This document shows, piece after piece, positions 26,804 through 35,432 of a stretch of 64,000 bases of DNA. The stretch is from JBMYRH01 sp049602155 (lineage in GTDB: Bacteria > Myxococcota_A > UBA9042 > PHBI01 > JBMYRH01). Each line of letters begins with the position of its first letter. Positions within the stretch are counted from its first letter, which is position 1. Where the stretch lies: contig JBMYRH010000011.1 of NCBI GenBank assembly GCA_049602155.1, forward strand, positions 1-64,000, given 5' to 3'. The position numbers and the translations under genes are program-made. The notes under the pieces were generated by a model. The model searched no databases, was not told the origin of the DNA, and was given only the letters and a program-made list of their open reading frames with translations.

Positions 26804-28189
26804 ATGAACGAGTTAGAGGTCGGTGTCGGTCAGTGGAGTGAGCCCGGACGTTCGGGTAGCGCGACAACTGCCTCCGCGTATGCCGGTTTCGGCGACTACC
26901 ATTTGGTCGTCGTAGCGGACTCAGCGAAGGGAGCGACCCCCACCAAGAGTGTGGCTCAAGCAGCCGTCGCCGCAGTCACCTCTGCGTTCCGGGGCGGTAG
27001 CGACCACACTGCGGTCGCAGAGCGACTCGCAGATGCGTTTCGCTCCGTGCACGCCGCGATTCAAGAGGCGACCATCGGCACCCAAGCAGAAGGGCGTGGT
27101 GGCGCTGAGATCGCAGCCTTCATCATCGAGCCTGGCCACGTCACGTTCGCCAGAGTCGGTGGCGGACGGCTCTACGTGTTGGAGTCTCATGGTGCGGTAT
27201 CTTTTCCCGTGTCACATACCTCGGGCTTCGCTGGAGACGGCACCACAGAGCCCGACATCGTCACCCGCGCAGTCGCCCTCATGCCTGGCGATCGTCTCGT
27301 CCTCGCAACCGAGTCAACTGCGCGCACAATCGCCGCGGACATTGGTGCACTGGCGCAAAGCTCATCCCCGCAACTCACCGCGCAAGCACTCGTAGCTGCT
27401 GCGCGACGACGAGGAGAGCGAGGCGCATTGGTCGCCCACGTCGTCGAGATTCGCAGCGAAGCTCCGGCGCGTACGCGACGCCCGACGCTCGCTACGGTCG
27501 ATGTCCCCCCCCCGCCCGCGATCGGCCTCGACGGACGCCAAATGCGGGGGATGCCGGGCATCAAGACGCGCAGCAACCTCCCATGGGGCTGGCTTATCGC
27601 GCTCGGGTCGCTGGCGGCCGCCACTGCCTATTGGCCTGCAGAGTTCTTGTTTACACCCGTCGTCAGTGATCCGGGACAGCTTGAGGCGTCTCAAGCGCCG
27701 AGCCCTCCTCAGCCACTCGTACCTGACGCCGTGAGCCGTGATGCGGCGACCGCCTCATCCGGAGACACCACGCCCGCGACCGTGGTGACCCCGATTCAAG
27801 CCCCCGCTGAAGCGGTCGCGCCCCCTGAGATCCCCACCCGCGCTGAGAAGCGCGAGTTGAGCGCCGAGGCCCTTGAGGCGATCCCGGTCGCGGACACGGT
27901 CCCAGCTGACGGCACCATCGATCCCAACGAGCCGATGGACACGAAGGTCGCTGACATCTTCAAGTGGGACAACCCGCGCATCTCTGCCCGTGACCTAAAG
28001 CGGTACTTAGTGCGCGCGAAGCAGAAGGGCTCGCTTCAGCGCTCCCTAAAGATGGTCGAGCGCTGGATCGCTGATCACCCGGATCGTGCGACCTTCCTGG
28101 TCATGATGCACTTCCAAGAGAAGCGCACGAGCACCCGCCTGAAGCGCTGGGCACGCCAACAGATGGCGACGCTCTACGACGCCCGCTGA
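26804..28189 (+). CDS. Degenerate PP2C-like membrane protein
   Basis: 461 residues starting at ATG 26804. The N-terminal 230 residues follow the PP2C/SpoIIE-type phosphatase outline (DYHLVVVADSAKGA; MPGDRLVLATES; GALVAHVVEI). However, the usual DGMGG, SDG and DN metal-binding motifs are altered to DSAKG, TES and RG, so it may bind rather than hydrolyse. One membrane segment follows (about 260-280, WGWLIALGSLAAATAYW), then a Pro/Ala-rich linker and a C-terminal helical, basic domain (about 370-461) with unknown function. Its 3' end overlaps the convergent phosphatase gene by 16 bases. Function unknown; perhaps a signalling scaffold. Confidence 0.65.
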   Translation: MNELEVGVGQWSEPGRSGSATTASAYAGFGDYHLVVVADSAKGATPTKSVAQAAVAAVTSAFRGGSDHTAVAERLADAFRSVHAAIQEATIGTQAEGRGGAEIAAFIIEPGHVTFARVGGGRLYVLESHGAVSFPVSHTSGFAGDGTTEPDIVTRAVALMPGDRLVLATESTARTIAADIGALAQSSSPQLTAQALVAAARRRGERGALVAHVVEIRSEAPARTRRPTLATVDVPPPPAIGLDGRQMRGMPGIKTRSNLPWGWLIALGSLAAATAYWPAEFLFTPVVSDPGQLEASQAPSPPQPLVPDAVSRDAATASSGDTTPATVVTPIQAPAEAVAPPEIPTRAEKRELSAEALEAIPVADTVPADGTIDPNEPMDTKVADIFKWDNPRISARDLKRYLVRAKQKGSLQRSLKMVERWIADHPDRATFLVMMHFQEKRTSTRLKRWARQQMATLYDAR

Positions 28190-28641
28190 ATCCAAGCCTC
28201 TAGGACATCGGGGTAAGGCACGCAGCGATGCTTCTCGCTGATCCACGTGACGGCCTCTTCAAGTCCGAGGCCACGGTGCTTCACGAGGTAAGCGATGATC
28301 ACCGTCGGAGACCGGTTCAAGCCCGCCGAGCAGTGAACATAGACCTTACCACCACCGAGCACGGCGTCGTTCAAAGCTGCGACTGCCGTATCGAGGTGAG
28401 TCAGGAGGTCCTTCTTATCGAAGTCCGTGATCGGGACGCGCGTCACATCGATCCCTAGCCGCATGTAAAACTGCCACAAGACGGGCCACTGAATCCCTCG
28501 GGAGGACAGATCCTCATCGGACTGAAGGCAGAGCACCGACGTCACACCATGCTGGCGAGCCAGCGCCATCATATGCTCAGGCGCGTGGGGATGACTCCCC
28601 ACAGCCAGCTGCTCGTCCAGATCGGTGTAGTGCTTGATCAT
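28174..28641 (-). CDS. Dual-specificity/tyrosine phosphatase family protein
   Basis: About 155 residues from ATG 28641 (MIKHYTDLDEQLAVGSHPH); the frame extends upstream but lacks similarity there. Active-site loop VHCSAGLNRSPT is the canonical HCxxGxxRS with catalytic Cys and Arg. The upstream DFDKKD segment is a plausible general-acid loop. Related to small dual-specificity phosphatases that act on phosphotyrosine or phosphoserine proteins or on sugar or lipid phosphates. Lies next to a PP2C-like protein, which fits a phospho-signalling setting. Confidence 0.88.
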   Translation of the reverse strand: MIKHYTDLDEQLAVGSHPHAPEHMMALARQHGVTSVLCLQSDEDLSSRGIQWPVLWQFYMRLGIDVTRVPITDFDKKDLLTHLDTAVAALNDAVLGGGKVYVHCSAGLNRSPTVIIAYLVKHRGLGLEEAVTWISEKHRCVPYPDVLEAWIQRAS

Positions 28642-28779
28642 GCAGCCCATCGTGAACCGCAAAGCTGACGATGGCAACGTCCCTGAGTCCGTCATCATCG
28701 ACCCAGTGGTTGACAGGTCCATGCAGCTGGCCTCTCTAGTGGTCGCACACGCCCGAGCGTCACCTGTTGAGGACAGCCC

Positions 28780-31188
28780 ATGTATCGCAGCACACAATCA
28801 CTCATCGTCACGGCATTTGCGCTCTGCATCGGGTGCGCATCAGAGCCGGCGCCAACGCCAGCACCGAGCGCCCCAGCGACTCCAACGGTCGCCGAGTCCG
28901 CTGCGCCCGTGACCACATCGCCGCTTGCGGCAGCCAAAGCGCTCCTCGCCACCCCCCTCGCCACCAACGTCGACGCCAACGATTTACGTGAACGTGCAGA
29001 AGCGCTTAGCACTTGGGCAACGACCCAACCTGCAGAGGTCCAGCTCGATGCAGCGCTGATGCATGGGCGATTGCAGCTCCTCGCGGTCGTGCTCGACAGC
29101 CGCGGCAAAGCAGCGGTACCGCAATCGACTAAGACGCTCCTGCGACGCATCGCGACTGATCCTGCGCTCGTGAAAGCCCAGGGGGAGCTCGAGGACGCAG
29201 CCTTGCAGGTGAAGGAGGCGGCGCTGGCTATCCTTGGGCTCGACTCTTCCGTGAAAGACGTCCGAATCAATCGCGCGGCAGCCCTCGAGCTGGCCGCCTC
29301 TCCGAGCCTCGCAGGGCAAGCTGTCCGGGCCGTGTGGCTCGCGCGCGCAGAGAGAGCCCTCACCGCGTGGGCTACGCTCCCCGCAGAGCTTCGCGCGTCC
29401 GCTGCGTTACCAATCAGCGGACGGATGCTCTGCCCCCGGTGCGCCGATGCGCACCACATCACACCTGACAAGGTCGTGCCGCTCCTCTTGGGCCAAGGCA
29501 ACTCAGGCGGCATCATCTGCGACCAAGCTATCGCTGCAGGCGCTTCAGCCAAGGTCCCCAGCGCGCAGACCGGCGCCCTCTCCCTTTGCGAGGACTTTTG
29601 GCCGACGTCCACACTCGCCGACCCCGCCCTCTTTTGGGGGATGAATGCGCCGGTCATCGCGCTCTTGCGCACAGCCAAACAACTGACTGAGGCGCCCAAC
29701 CCAGGGGGCCCGATGGGGTCTACTATTGATACCCGTGTCACCGCCATCAATAAGCTACTGGAGCGCCCCTGGGTCTTACCAACCGCCATAGTCGCTGCCG
29801 CCGTCCGTGCCCCTGAGAGCACCACGCCGCACCTCTTCATACCGAACCTTGGAGGCGCTGGGTTGTCCACCCCCCAGCCTCCGCTCAGCGTCATTACCCT
29901 TGGCCCGGATGGTCTTCGTGTGGGTCTCCGCCCCACCGTGCTCTTCGAGGAGGACGAGCTCGTCTCGGTCTCGGTCCGTGAGGGGCTCCCCGCGGGTGGC
30001 CGCCTTGTGCTTGCCCTCGAGGCCCTTCGGGCTGCGCCGCGGGACGCCAAGGGCGGTATCGCCGAGGTCAGCTCAGCCGTGAACCAGGCTCAAATCGCGT
30101 CAACGGGCATCTACAAGAGCCTCGGTCATGAGGCTCCGCAGGCCACCGGCGTCACCTTCGCAGTCGACGTAGAGGCCACCTCTGAAGACGTGTCGCGCGT
30201 GACCGCGGCGCTCCGTGCCGCCGGCGTCGAAGTTGTCCATGTCCTAAAAGCCGCCTCTCACGGGCATACGCTTCCCCTGATGATCCGCGAAGAGGTCGCT
30301 GGGACCCGTACAGTGCTTAACGCAGCCCCCATTACAGCCTACGAGCAGCCGCTGCGCGCAGTCGTTCACCGCACGCATGTCGACCTCTGGGCCGCAGAGA
30401 GGGCGAGCACACCTGTACCAGAGTCAAAAGCCACCTACCGCCCGCCGGTCGGCACACAGCTGGGTTACCGCGGGAAAGAAATCGTCAGGGTCCGAATCCC
30501 TATCGCGGACCCCGAGGCTGGCCTCACTCAATCGGGGCTCGATCTGATCCACAAAGCGACGACCTATCTCCTGGCGCGCGACAATGCTGCCCCGTTACTC
30601 CATGTCATCGCTGCAAAGGCATCACGAGCGGCAGACGTGCTCCTCGTCGCTCGCCGATTCCAAGAGCGCCCCGGGGCGGCACTCAAGACCCCTCACGTCT
30701 TCTGGCCAGGGACCCGCTGCGGCGGAAGTGATTATAAAGCCAATCGACGCACGCCAAACGACTGCGCGACGGGCGTCTCGGTGGCCTTCTCATCGCTGCC
30801 TCAACCGTCTAACCGGGGTGTCTCGTCGCGGGCCGCAGGTTCTCGATTGAAGAAGGGTGATGTGCCAGATTCGGAGCCTGCTCCCCCGGCCAGTGACGCC
30901 TTCTGCGACAAGAAAGATATCCGGGTCGCGATGAACCGCGCGAAGGGCTCATTCCGCTTCTGTTACCAACGCGAGCTTCAATCGCTCCCAGACTTGGCCG
31001 GACGGGTTGTCCTTCGCTTCACTATCGGCACAGATGGTCGTCCCAAGGGCGCCTCGATCGCGTCATCAACCCTCGCGAATAAGGCCACACATGGCTGCCT
31101 GTTGAAGACGGTGAAGCGGATGACCTTCAAGCCCCCCAAGGGTGGCGTCTGCCCCGTCCGCTGGCCCTTTACGTTCCAACCCCGATGA
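28780..31188 (+). CDS. Large lipoprotein with AgmX/PglI-type C-terminal domain
   Basis: 802 residues from ATG 28780. Lipoprotein signal with IGCA lipobox, then an Ala/Pro/Thr linker, a helical region (to about 210) and a Cys-containing segment (LCPRCADAHHI). A long domain follows that includes paired biopolymer-transport-like stretches (VTFAVDVEATSEDVSRV...GVEVVHV). The C-terminal 95 residues (FCDKKDIRVAMNRAKGSFRFCYQREL...GRVVLRFTIGTDGRPKGASI...CLLKTVKRMTFKPPKGG) match the TonB-like AgmX/PglI C-terminal domain of myxobacterial gliding or TonB systems. Envelope role inferred; no motor genes are nearby. Overlaps rdgB tail-to-tail by 20 bases. Confidence 0.8.
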   Translation: MYRSTQSLIVTAFALCIGCASEPAPTPAPSAPATPTVAESAAPVTTSPLAAAKALLATPLATNVDANDLRERAEALSTWATTQPAEVQLDAALMHGRLQLLAVVLDSRGKAAVPQSTKTLLRRIATDPALVKAQGELEDAALQVKEAALAILGLDSSVKDVRINRAAALELAASPSLAGQAVRAVWLARAERALTAWATLPAELRASAALPISGRMLCPRCADAHHITPDKVVPLLLGQGNSGGIICDQAIAAGASAKVPSAQTGALSLCEDFWPTSTLADPALFWGMNAPVIALLRTAKQLTEAPNPGGPMGSTIDTRVTAINKLLERPWVLPTAIVAAAVRAPESTTPHLFIPNLGGAGLSTPQPPLSVITLGPDGLRVGLRPTVLFEEDELVSVSVREGLPAGGRLVLALEALRAAPRDAKGGIAEVSSAVNQAQIASTGIYKSLGHEAPQATGVTFAVDVEATSEDVSRVTAALRAAGVEVVHVLKAASHGHTLPLMIREEVAGTRTVLNAAPITAYEQPLRAVVHRTHVDLWAAERASTPVPESKATYRPPVGTQLGYRGKEIVRVRIPIADPEAGLTQSGLDLIHKATTYLLARDNAAPLLHVIAAKASRAADVLLVARRFQERPGAALKTPHVFWPGTRCGGSDYKANRRTPNDCATGVSVAFSSLPQPSNRGVSSRAAGSRLKKGDVPDSEPAPPASDAFCDKKDIRVAMNRAKGSFRFCYQRELQSLPDLAGRVVLRFTIGTDGRPKGASIASSTLANKATHGCLLKTVKRMTFKPPKGGVCPVRWPFTFQPR

Positions 31189-31840
31189 CCTGAAGCAAAC
31201 ATCGGGAGAGGTGCGCCAGAGCTCGCCCACGATGACTCACTGCGTTTTTCGCGTCCGCCCCCATCTCGGCGAAGGTGAGCCCGGTGGGCGCGTAGAAAAA
31301 GAGTGGGTCGTATCCGAACCCCTCGGCCCCTCGCGCTTCGCGCAGGATCCGCCCCTCAACGCGCCCTTGAAGGGCATAGAGCACAGCGCCCTCCGGGACC
31401 CATCGATGGGCGACGGGTGCGACATCAGGTGACGAGGGCGTCTGGTCCGCTGGAACGATCAACGCCAACTGACACACAAAAGCGGCCCCCCTCCTCTCCT
31501 CAGGTGTCGCCTCGAGCGCCGCGAGCAGATGTGCGTTGTTCGAGTCCGTCGTCGCGCCCTCCCCTGAGAAGCGCGCGCTGAACACCCCTGGGGCGCCGTC
31601 CAAGGCGTCCACTGTGAGGCCCGAGTCGTCCGCGAGGCAGACCCCGCCGGTCACCTTGAAGGCTGCGGCAGCTTTCAAGACCGCGTTATCCAGAAATGTC
31701 TCTCCGATCTCCTCCACATCTGGGACCTCCGCATCGGCTGCAGGGATCAACTCAAAAGAGCCTATCGCCGCGAGCATTGCTCGAAGTTCGGAGAGCTTGT
31801 GCGCATTGCGTGTTGAGACGTAGAGCGTGTGCGTGGACAT
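31169..31840 (-). CDS. rdgB: dITP/XTP pyrophosphatase (RdgB/HAM1 family)
   Basis: 223 residues from ATG 31840 (MSTHTLYVSTRN); the frame is open further up. Removes non-canonical purine nucleoside triphosphates by hydrolysis to monophosphate. Motifs: STRNAHKLSEL (substrate loop), ADDSGLTVDALDGAPGVFSARFSG, and GFGYDPLFF. Length is slightly longer than E. coli RdgB because of an insertion near PADQTPSSPDVAP. The start region abuts the divergent tldD. Confidence 0.93.
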   Translation of the reverse strand: MSTHTLYVSTRNAHKLSELRAMLAAIGSFELIPAADAEVPDVEEIGETFLDNAVLKAAAAFKVTGGVCLADDSGLTVDALDGAPGVFSARFSGEGATTDSNNAHLLAALEATPEERRGAAFVCQLALIVPADQTPSSPDVAPVAHRWVPEGAVLYALQGRVEGRILREARGAEGFGYDPLFFYAPTGLTFAEMGADAKNAVSHRGRALAHLSRCLLQVIGVGT

Positions 31841-31938
31841 ATCCGTTCCTGAAGCTGATTGAGTCAGAGGGTTCGCACCTCTGGCGCGGAAGGTCATGGT
31901 GCTTTAACGTGCGTGAGCATTACTCCGGAGAGTCTTCC

Positions 31939-33381
31939 ATGGACACCACACCAGGCAACGTACTCACGCGATTCGGCGTCGACGAGATGACCGTATCGCG
32001 GGCGCTCAGCGATTTGCTAGGGCGAGACGTCGACGACGCCGATATCTACTTTGAGCACATCGACTCAGAGGCCATATCCCTTGAAGAGAGCATGGTAAAG
32101 AAGGCCGGCCGCTCGGTGCGTCAAGGGGTGGGTGTACGTGCCGTCTCAGGTGAACGCACGGGATACGCGCACTCCGATGCCGTCGACGCCTCGGGCCTGC
32201 TCGACGCAGCGACTGCAGCCAAGGCGATCGCGCGCACCGCGAACAAAGACATCTCGGTGGACCTGACACCGGCATCGGGGCTGCACAACCTCTACCCAGT
32301 GACCGATGCTGCGCCGGCCGCGGTCAACGTCCCCCTAGACGTCAAGATCGACCTGCTCAACGCCATTGATGCACGAGCCAGGGCACATGATCCCCGCATC
32401 GAGCAGGTCATGGCGAGCCTCTCGACCAACCTCCGGACAGTGCTGATCGTCCAGGCAAATGGTCAAATCGCCGCGGATGTCCGCCCTTTACTTGTCCTGA
32501 GCGTGCGGTGCATCGCTGCTGACGGGAGTAACCGCCAGGTCGGCTCCGGGGCTGGCGGCGGACGCTACAGCTTCGACACCCTGCTCACCGATGGCCGTTG
32601 GGAGAAGTGGGCTGATGAGGCTGCTCAACGAGCCGTCTTGAACCTGAACGCGATCGACTGCCCCGCTGGGACCATGGATGTGGTCTTGGGGCCCGGTTGG
32701 CCTGGTATTTTGCTGCATGAGGCCGTCGGTCACGGGCTCGAAGGCGACTTCAACCGCAAGAAGACCAGCGCCTTTGCCGGACTCCTTGGCCAAAAGGTCG
32801 CGAGCGAGGGCGTGACTGTCGTCGACGACGGCACCATCGCCAGCCGCCGAGGCAGCCTGAATGTCGATGACGAGGGCACGCCGACTCAGCGCACAGTGTT
32901 GATCGAGAACGGCATCCTGAAGGGCTACATGCAGGATCGCTTGAACGCGCGCTTGATGGGTGTCCCTGCCACCGGGAACGGACGACGACAGTCCTACGCT
33001 CACACCCCAATGCCTCGCATGACCAACACCTTCATGATGGCCGGCCAAGAGGCCCCGGAAGACATCATCAAGGGCGTCAAAAACGGCATCTACGCCGTGG
33101 CCTTTGGCGGCGGACAGGTCGACATCACGAGCGGCAAGTTCGTCTTCAGTGGCTCGGAGGCCTACCTGATCGAAGACGGGAAGGTCACCGCACCGGTGAA
33201 GGGCGCTACCTTTATTGGCAACGGCCCTGACGTCCTCAAGCGGGTCACCGCAGTCGGACATGATCTCGCCCTAGACAACGGCATCGGGACCTGCGGCAAA
33301 GATGGCCAAAGTGTCCCAGTCGGAGTCGGAATGCCCACCATCCGCATCGACGATCTGACCGTCGGTGGCGTCAGCGCGTAA
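31939..33381 (+). CDS. tldD: Metalloprotease TldD
   Basis: 480 residues from ATG 31939, with CGGAGAG upstream. TldD/TldE heterodimers degrade peptides and process microcin B17, CcdA and some RiPPs in their chamber. The zinc motif HEAVGHGLEGD (HExxxH) is intact, as is the downstream GTCGKDGQSVPVG segment near the C-terminus with the third zinc ligand Cys. The partner tldE follows after 15 bases. Typical pair arrangement; no RiPP precursor seen beside it. Confidence 0.95.
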   Translation: MDTTPGNVLTRFGVDEMTVSRALSDLLGRDVDDADIYFEHIDSEAISLEESMVKKAGRSVRQGVGVRAVSGERTGYAHSDAVDASGLLDAATAAKAIARTANKDISVDLTPASGLHNLYPVTDAAPAAVNVPLDVKIDLLNAIDARARAHDPRIEQVMASLSTNLRTVLIVQANGQIAADVRPLLVLSVRCIAADGSNRQVGSGAGGGRYSFDTLLTDGRWEKWADEAAQRAVLNLNAIDCPAGTMDVVLGPGWPGILLHEAVGHGLEGDFNRKKTSAFAGLLGQKVASEGVTVVDDGTIASRRGSLNVDDEGTPTQRTVLIENGILKGYMQDRLNARLMGVPATGNGRRQSYAHTPMPRMTNTFMMAGQEAPEDIIKGVKNGIYAVAFGGGQVDITSGKFVFSGSEAYLIEDGKVTAPVKGATFIGNGPDVLKRVTAVGHDLALDNGIGTCGKDGQSVPVGVGMPTIRIDDLTVGGVSA

Positions 33382-33396
33382 GGACAGGAGAACCCC

Positions 33397-34758
33397 ATGA
33401 CTGAGATCCCCCAGTCCCCAGAAGGCCTCCTGCAGTGGGTACTCGACACCGCTGCGCGGCATGGCGCGACCAGCGCCGACGCGCTCTTCGTGGAAGGGCA
33501 CAGCACCGAAGTGGGTGTACGCCTCGGCGAGACCGAGCAAGTGAAGCGCAGTCGGCAAAAAGGAGTCGGCCTGCGTATCTTCAAAGGGCGAAGCACCGCC
33601 ACCACATCGAGTAGTGACCTTGATGCAGCGCGCCTCGAAGCCCTCATCAAGCGAACCTGTGACGCAGCGACAGTGACCGCCGATGATCCCTGCGCCGGCC
33701 TGCCGGATGCAGACGCCTTTGGGAAAGGCAGCGACGCAGCCCTCGACCTCTTTGACCCCAGCGTCGACAACATCGACGTGGAGTCAGCCCTCGATATGGC
33801 GCTCGCCGCCGAGGCCGCCAGTCGAGACGCTGATCCAGCCATTGAGAACTCCGAGGGTGCAGAGATGAGCTGGGGCAGCTCGACCATGCACTTCGCGAAC
33901 TCTCTCGGTGTGCGCCATGACCGACGCTCAAGCTCCGTGAGCCTGTGGACGACGCCAGTGGCGCACCGCGGTGACGAGATGCAGCGTGACTACTGGTATA
34001 CATGGTCACGGCACCGCGACGCGCTCATGGACCCCGCAGAGGTCGGACGCCGCGCAGCAAAGCGAGCACTCCGCCGTCTCGGCGCCCGCAAACCCGAGAC
34101 CTGCCGCGTCCCCGTAATCTTCGAGGCGCCCATGGCGAGTCGCCTCCTCGGCAGCTTGGCGGGCGCGATCTCGGGTGGCTCCATCTACCGGAAGGCCTCC
34201 TATTTATGCGACAAGCTGGGCGAGACGATCGCCGCGCCATCGATCACCGTGATCGACAACCCACACCTCACCCGTGGACCGGCATCGCGCCTCTACGATG
34301 GAGAAGGGCTCGCGACTCAACCTCTGACTGTGATTCAGGATGGTGTCCTTCAGTCGTACATCCTAGACACCTACACCGCGCGAAAGATCGGCGGCCAGAG
34401 CACGCGACATGCGAGCCGAGGTCTCGCCAGTACGCCCGCCCCTTCGACGAGCAATTTCTGGATGAACCCGGGCGAGCAGAGCCTCGAAGAGCTCATCGCG
34501 TCCACTGAGCGCGGTCTCTTCGTCACCGAGCTCTTCGGCTTTGGTGTGAACACAGTCACAGGGGACTACAGCCAGGGCGCGTCAGGGCTTTGGATCGAGA
34601 ATGGGAAGCTGACCGACGCGGTCAACGAGTTCACGATCGCGTCGACCCTCCCCGCGATCTGGACCGGGATCGACGGCGTGGCCAACGATCGCGTGACCTA
34701 TCGCGCGACGAGCGCCCCATCCTTCCGCGTCAATGAGATGACCCTAGCGGGCGCGTAA
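33397..34758 (+). CDS. tldE: TldE/PmbA, non-catalytic partner of TldD
   Basis: 453 residues from ATG 33397 (AGGAG upstream). Family features: GVGLRIFKGRSTATTSSSDLD, NSLGVRHDRRSSSVSL, YLCDKLGETIAAPSITVIDNP and the C-terminal GDYSQGASGLWIENG. It lacks the HExxxH motif, as expected for TldE, which completes the proteolytic chamber. Cotranscribed with tldD. Confidence 0.94.
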   Translation: MTEIPQSPEGLLQWVLDTAARHGATSADALFVEGHSTEVGVRLGETEQVKRSRQKGVGLRIFKGRSTATTSSSDLDAARLEALIKRTCDAATVTADDPCAGLPDADAFGKGSDAALDLFDPSVDNIDVESALDMALAAEAASRDADPAIENSEGAEMSWGSSTMHFANSLGVRHDRRSSSVSLWTTPVAHRGDEMQRDYWYTWSRHRDALMDPAEVGRRAAKRALRRLGARKPETCRVPVIFEAPMASRLLGSLAGAISGGSIYRKASYLCDKLGETIAAPSITVIDNPHLTRGPASRLYDGEGLATQPLTVIQDGVLQSYILDTYTARKIGGQSTRHASRGLASTPAPSTSNFWMNPGEQSLEELIASTERGLFVTELFGFGVNTVTGDYSQGASGLWIENGKLTDAVNEFTIASTLPAIWTGIDGVANDRVTYRATSAPSFRVNEMTLAGA

Positions 34759-34775
34759 GGCGTCGCGCAGCCGCG

Positions 34776-35264
34776 CTAGAGATCGACGATCAAGAGCTTG
34801 CCGCCCTCTCGAGTGAAGGTCAGGCGCTCTTCCTGCCCATTGCCGAAGCGCAGGACAATGTTCCACTGCTCCCGGGTGTCCTCCTGACGGTGGAGCACCT
34901 CAAAGCCGGTCTTCACGTTCTGGATGAAGATGCTTGAGCGAATCCAAAAGTTCGTGGGGTTCATGTCGTGCATGCGCTGTAAGTCCGCGGCGAACTCCTC
35001 CGTCGCTAGCCCCTGAAGCGTCTTGAGGTCGCGTCTACCGAGCGTGCGCGCGACCGTCTGAATAAGCGCTTCTTCGCTGCGTGGACTCGCGGCCTCTGCC
35101 GGCGCCTCGCCGGCGACCGATTTAGCGGACTGAGTCGGCGCCGTCGCCGCGATCGAGGCGAGTGGCTTCGCTGGCTTGGGAGTCGTCGCGGCCTCTTCAG
35201 AGGAAGAGCACGCCATAAAGAACGTCAACGTCAGTGCGACGAGGATGGGGCGGTTGGGCTTCAT
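34776..35264 (-). CDS. Small lipoprotein
   Basis: About 162 residues from ATG 35264 (ATG 35270 is two codons earlier). Signal with lipobox FFMAC, a Ser/Ala/Pro linker to about residue 65, then a small alpha+beta domain (EEALIQTVARTLGRRDLKTLQGLATEEF...WNIVLRFGNGQEERLTFTREGGKLLIVDL) resembling SnoaL/NTF2-like proteins in shape. No catalytic residue can be proposed. Convergent with tldE and downstream of tRNA-Pro. Confidence 0.7.
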   Translation of the reverse strand: MKPNRPILVALTLTFFMACSSSEEAATTPKPAKPLASIAATAPTQSAKSVAGEAPAEAASPRSEEALIQTVARTLGRRDLKTLQGLATEEFAADLQRMHDMNPTNFWIRSSIFIQNVKTGFEVLHRQEDTREQWNIVLRFGNGQEERLTFTREGGKLLIVDL

Positions 35265-35276
35265 ATTCACCTACAG

Positions 35277-35333
35277 GTTGCCGCTCAGAGAGTCTCGTCC
35301 GAATGCATATCGAGCAACTTTCTGAGCGGCAAC
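35277..35333 (-). repeat. 13-bp perfect inverted repeat downstream of tRNA-Pro(UGG)
   Basis: Arms GTTGCCGCTCAGA (35277-35289) and TCTGAGCGGCAAC (35321-35333) with a 31-base spacer that itself contains CTCG/CGAG and ATGCAT. It begins 8 bases after the tRNA 3' end, so a tRNA terminator or processing hairpin is likely. No U-run follows. Confidence 0.7.
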
Positions 35334-35341
35334 GTGGAGAA

Positions 35342-35418
35342 TGGTCGGGGCAGCAGGATTTGAACCTGCGGCATCCAGCTCCCAAAGCTGGCGCGCTACC
35401 AGGCTGCGCTATACCCCG
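35342..35418 (-). tRNA. tRNA-Pro (UGG)
   Basis: Acceptor CGGGGTA/TGCCCCG, D stem GCGC/GCGC, anticodon stem CCAGC/GCTGG with loop TTTGGGA (anticodon TGG), T arm GCAGG-TTCAAAT-CCTGC and encoded CCA. Its 5' end is 14 bases past the mutase stop, so it may be cotranscribed with that gene. Confidence 0.95.
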
Positions 35419-35432
35419 TGAACGAGTGGACC

